NCBI GenBank assembly: GCA_019925795.1
Contig: CM034312.1
Coordinates: forward strand, 77,317,528-77,381,527
Origin: Dendrobium chrysotoxum
Lineage: Eukaryota; Streptophyta; Magnoliopsida; Asparagales; Orchidaceae
Direction: 5' to 3'
DNA length: 64,000 nucleotides
Numbering within the stretch: position 1 is the stretch's first letter; each line of letters starts with the position of its first letter. Position numbers and translations under genes: made by a program. The notes beneath the pieces were generated by a model. The model saw only the letters and a list, made by a program, of their open reading frames with translations, ran no database searches and was not told the DNA's origin. Shown here piece after piece: positions 60,436-64,000 of the stretch.

Positions 60436-61708
60436 TTAGAGAGGGACACTGCGTAGAACTACAGTTTCGACGGTGAGGCCTGGTCCAAATCCAAAAAGCA
60501 CACCCCACTCAAAGCCCTCGCCCGTTGTAGCTTTACCTTCTTTTGCAGATCTTTTGCGCATCTCATCAAGAGCAAAATGCACACAAACACTCGACATATT
60601 ACCGTACTCTGCAAGTACATGCCTAGAAACCAACAACTTTTCTGGCTTCAAACCCACCCTCTCCTCCACCTGGTCTAAAATGGCTCGACCTCCCGGATGC
60701 GGTGCCCAGAAGATTGAGTTCCAATCCGCAATACCAAGTGGGGTGAATGCCTCTTCCAAACACTTCCCAACGTTTTTGGAAATAATTTGGGGGACATCTC
60801 TATGAAGCGTGGCAAAAAGGCCCGCCTCTCTTACGTAGCCTCTAATGGAACCTGCTGACTCTGGTAGTAAGACTTGAGATGCAGAGACTATGACGAAGCT
60901 GGCGTGCTCATGGGCCGCCTCATCTGGATCGGCACCCACTACAAGCGCGGATGCACCATCAGCAAATAAAGCTTGAGAAACAAGATCATCCTGATGCTCC
61001 TCAGAAGGTGCACGAAATAGCCCGGTAGTAGTCTCCGCACAAACCACAAGAACACGTGCACCCTTGCGGCTCTCAGCAAGGCACTTGGCGAGGCGGAGCG
61101 TGGTTCCGCCAGCAAAACAACCCTGCTGATAGAGCATGACACGCTCAACATTTGGGTTAAGGCCAAGAATTTGGGTTAGCTGATAGTCAGCGCCAGGCAA
61201 GTCCATGCCGCTCGTGGTGCAGAATATGAGGTGAGTGATACGCGACTTAGGCTGCCCCCACTCCTGAATTGCCTTGGCTGCTGCCTCCGCGCCCAGCTTT
61301 GGTATCTCCCTTATTGCGACCTCTTGCCTTATATTCAAAGATTTTTCCATGAAAGTGCTGAAGCAAGGGTTTGCAGTGATAAACTCCTCAGTCCAAACAA
61401 AATGGCGCTTTCTAATTGCTGTCTTATCACCTGCAAATAGAGATGAATTTATTAATTCTAGCCCATTTGATTGCTGCAATTAAGGAAATCTATTATATTA
61501 GAATAAACTATAGATAATTGAGATGCTCACATATGCGTTTGAATTTATTTTTGAGGTCGACCAAGTGCTCGCTGTTAGTGATACGGAAAAACAAGTCTGG
61601 GTAAGCGCTCTGTTCAATGAAGTTTTCAGGATTCGCCCTCCCGATGGCCAAGATGGAGGCGAAGCCGTCGGCTCTTGGTACCTTCTTGATGGATTCAAGG
61701 CTCGACAT
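60436..61708 (-). CDS. BBS: Bibenzyl synthase (type III polyketide synthase, chalcone/stilbene synthase family)
   Basis: Two exons: 61708-61531 and 61430-60436, joined across a 100-bp GT-AG intron that splits Cys60 after its first base, the conserved intron site of the family. Product 390 residues, full length. Catalytic Cys164 lies in RVMLYQQGCFAGGTTLR; His304 in APHPGGRAILDQ; Asn337 in EYGNMSS; the C-terminal loop is GVLFGFGPGLTVE. Relative to alfalfa chalcone synthase, Thr197 is Leu, Gly211 is Ser, and gatekeeper Phe265 is replaced by Ala266; Phe215 is kept. These changes and the start MSSLESIKK with FASILAIGRANPEN match orchid bibenzyl synthases from memory. The enzyme would join a dihydro-hydroxycinnamoyl-CoA (m-hydroxyphenylpropionyl-CoA) starter with three malonyl-CoA, with stilbene-type cyclisation, to a trihydroxybibenzyl, precursor of orchid dihydrophenanthrenes, in the cytosol. 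No stop or frameshift seen, so likely functional. Chalcone or stilbene synthase activity cannot be excluded without assay. Confidence 0.93.
61431..61530 (-). other. Intron 1 of the bibenzyl synthase gene (100 bp)
   Basis: Donor GTGAGC at 61530, acceptor TTTGCAG ending at 61431. It is a phase-1 intron within the Cys codon, as in nearly all plant chalcone synthase-family genes. Confidence 0.93.
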
Positions 61709-61845
61709 GGCGAAAAGTTTTTGTATTTTTCTTTAAAGGAAGGTGGGACAAGTGAGTCTTAGCTGCTAGAACTGATCAAGTGATAGGATGTAATCGAAGA
61801 ACAAGCTTATGCGTTTGGCCTGGTTTCCAAATGGGCGATGGATTG

Positions 61846-61856
61846 CTTTATAAATA
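61846..61856 (-). promoter_or_regulatory. TATA box of the bibenzyl synthase gene
   Basis: TATTTATAAAG on the minus strand, about 138 bp before the start codon, leaving a 5' leader of roughly 100-110 nt. Confidence 0.6.
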
Positions 61857-61990
61857 CATGAATGGAAGAGGAAAATATAGCTTGGTAGATGGCGTGCAGC
61901 CGCAGCTGCCATGGATATTCCACTTGGTCTTCTATTTTCGTCGTATCTATGCTCTCTCTAATTTGACTCTCAACTCTTGAACGGAATCGA

Positions 61991-62045
61991 GGGTTGGTGT
62001 GCTTTGAGAAATGTTTTACTCATGATATGTTTATTCTACGTGGCA
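61991..62045 (-). promoter_or_regulatory. MYB AC element and ACGT element upstream of bibenzyl synthase
   Basis: ACCAACC (minus, 61998-61992) is the AC-II/P-box type site bound by phenylpropanoid R2R3-MYBs. TGCCACGTAG (minus, 62045-62036) has the ACGT core of bZIP/bHLH G-box-like sites. Chalcone synthase-family promoters typically combine such MYB and ACGT sites; here they lie about 40 bp apart and 135-190 bp before the TATA box. Confidence 0.5.
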
Positions 62046-62984
62046 TTTTCTTAACTTCTTTTCTTTCTAAATAATTTAATAAGTTTGAATATAACTTTTA
62101 ATTAATATTTAGGTTTGCATTTAAAACTTTCAATTATTATAAAGAAACTAAACTTATAAGTTAATTTGCAGTAACATAATTAATTACATTTTAATAAAAA
62201 ATTTATTTGATTAAAAAACTAAGAAATTTATGGATTTATTTTGTAAATTTTTCTAAATTTTAAATAACTAATTTACGTTATATATATATATATATATATA
62301 TTAAATACCTTTAAAATAATTTTAACGAATTTTATTATTAAAAGCTTGAGCAAATAGTAGGAGTCAATCATGTTAAAAGCTTGAGCAAATGTTATCTCGT
62401 TCTGTCGTTCTCTCTAGTATTGCCTAAATTGCTATAGGGAGATCTATAAATATTTGAAAATCTAACCCTATCATAAAAGGGAGATGATACATCTATAATT
62501 TGATTCAGGGTTGAAGATCCAACTACCCTTATGTGGCTGCATGAATTTGATATCATGCAACAAATGTAATAATAAATATCTAATTTGAGAATCGTGTTCA
62601 TTGATGACCCATAACATGTTTCTCCACAAGAACTGTTAGTGGCCTAGCACTGCGGCACTCTGACCAAGTGCTGCAGCGCCGCATGTTGAATTCTGAATTA
62701 CTGTAAAACTGATGCTTCAATACTGCAACGACGATTTTTGACGCCGCTGCGCTAAAAGGCCAATGCTGCAGCACTTCATTTTGAACAAAAATTCATATTT
62801 TTATTTTAAAATATACATTTTTATATTTTGGTTTGTTACACTATATATGTGCAATTCAATAATTTACCCGCAATATTTGGAATGATATAAATGACTTGCT
62901 AACTTATTGTTATAATTATGCCTTAAAATGGGGACAATGAACACATGCATAAAAGAAGGAGAAGGAAGATTTTTTGTTGGATAA
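62046..62984. other. Upstream AT-rich region with (TA)n and an inverted repeat
   Basis: Contains a (TA)n run at about 62279-62301. A G+C-richer patch at 62630-62780 carries AAGTGCTGCAGC (62666-62677) and its exact complement GCTGCAGCACTT (62765-62776). No gene recognised; may hold distal promoter sequence. Confidence 0.5.
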
Positions 62985-63891
62985 TTTACTTAATTGTACG
63001 AAGAAAGTTTGAATTATTTTTGGGCGGATTATTAATTACTAAAATTATCATTTTAGCAATTTTATTGCCAATATATATATATATGGGACATTTAGGTCCA
63101 TTAAGATAAATTCATACATACATCATATGCAGAAGACTAGAATAAAAAACTTCTATGTTGATAGCTAAAACTCCCAACCATTGATAAATTGACATGAAAA
63201 TTTCGATGCAATATAATTCCTTTTCTCTTCGTTACATTGAATTTGCTCCATTTTTTTCTAGCATCAATTTTTTTCTAATATAAACGGAGATTTTATTTTT
63301 TTATTAATAAGTGCTAAAAGGGAGCTTTCATTGCAGCTATCTTTGGTGAACATTTTCCCCCAACTGTCTATTTTTGGAAAGGACAAAATTTGCCAAGGCA
63401 TTATTACGAACGGTCATCAGTTTCAGAGATTGGGTTGTCATTAATCGAAGAAATTATTTTGTGCGAATACTGGGTCATTCGGAGACGAATCAGAATGCTT
63501 CATGTTATCCAGCAACAGCAATATACAACCACAATATACAACAAAAAAAAGACATTGTGCGGTTTAATTCGCCTCCAAATAGCGTCCATATCCGCACAGA
63601 ATAATTTCACCATCAATTGAAAGTGGTTGCAATTTTTTTTTTAAAGTTATTCAAACCACATTATTATTATTATTATTTTAATTTGCACGACCCTCATGCA
63701 TACGACTTTTTTATTTTTTTATTTTACTTTAAGCTAGTTTGAATGGGAATTCATACACATCTGTGTACGTAAAATTTAAACTATAAGCTCCGTCGTGCAT
63801 GAGGTGTTGATTTCCTACCTGTATCAGCTGGACGCCTTTCAAAATTCAAGAATGCTGGTGAGATGCAGTGTTTACCTTTTTTGTTTTGTTT
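62985..63891. repeat. Direct repeat R, copy 2 (~0.9 kb)
   Basis: Second copy of 53780-54667, strongest from 63181 to AGAATGCTGGTGAGATGCAG near 63869. It lies about 1.3-2.2 kb upstream of the bibenzyl synthase start codon. Copy-specific insert near 63025-63100 contains (TA)n. Confidence 0.88.
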
Positions 63892-64000
63892 TTGAGAAAT
63901 TGTAACTCATATTAATTTTGCTTTTTTGGTTCATGTGATAAGAACTTTGATGAAATTGTAAAAATATTATCTCTATGATTTTAAGTGATGATTAGATAAA

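Noticed and set aside
61431..61479. Start codon at 61479 giving a 347-codon single-exon bibenzyl synthase
   Set aside because: That ATG lies in the intron; the family's N-terminal 59 residues are in exon 1 at 61708-61531 with consensus GT-AG sites at the conserved position.
60473..61483. Plus-strand open frames of 69-110 codons opposite the bibenzyl synthase exon
   Set aside because: Antisense shadows of a well-conserved gene; no independent homology.

Overview
Plant nuclear DNA, most probably from an orchid. The evidence is one intact two-exon type III polyketide synthase gene at the right end (60436-61708, minus strand). As I recall the family, its product matches orchid bibenzyl synthases almost residue for residue (Dendrobium/Phalaenopsis/Bletilla type). 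There is no bacterial gene organisation. Nearly everything left of 53.3 kb is nested LTR-retrotransposon DNA.

Layout. (1) The oldest visible layer is a minus-strand Ty3/gypsy chromovirus. Its 5' LTR, initiator-tRNA-Met primer site, gag remnant and RNase H lie at 53261-51693, and its integrase resumes at 26389-25903. (2) Two plus-strand elements of a giant Tat/Ogre-like family are inserted in it. Ogre-A (26390-51692, 25.3 kb) is complete, with ~6.0-kb LTRs, an AAACC target duplication, primer site, ORF1-like/gag/protease/RT/RNase H/second RNase H/integrase order and a 4-kb repeat-rich 3' UTR. Every reading frame is broken. Ogre-B enters from the left edge; its 3' UTR (to 4537) and 3' LTR (4538-9977 plus 24489-25902) are visible. 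(3) Ogre-B's LTR is split by LTR-C, a minus-strand solo LTR of ~7.7 kb with GTTTT target duplications. (4) LTR-C is split by LTR-D, a plus-strand solo LTR of 6.8 kb. This gives a four-level nest whose boundaries can be read to the base.

The LTRs share a plan: a GTCAAC/GTTGAC-rich U3, a TATA-like site, a CT tract, a strong GC hairpin, then a 0.7-1.7 kb (ATT)n-type tract, then a conserved ~3.5-kb tail ending GGTCCACA. The hairpin stem differs in sequence between subfamilies but stays paired. The 3' UTRs of both Ogre copies are built from layered tandem repeats (about 295, 240 and 40 bp).

From 53.3 to 64 kb the DNA is low-copy. It holds a foldback element, a ~0.9-kb segment present twice as direct repeats about 9.2 kb apart on either side of the bibenzyl synthase gene (suggesting local tandem duplication), a frameshifted transposon-domain pseudogene interrupted by a hAT-like element, a small MITE, an apparently perfect 187-bp tandem duplication, and the bibenzyl synthase gene with a recognisable promoter (TATA-like site, MYB AC element, ACGT element). 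This gene is the only one I judge functional.
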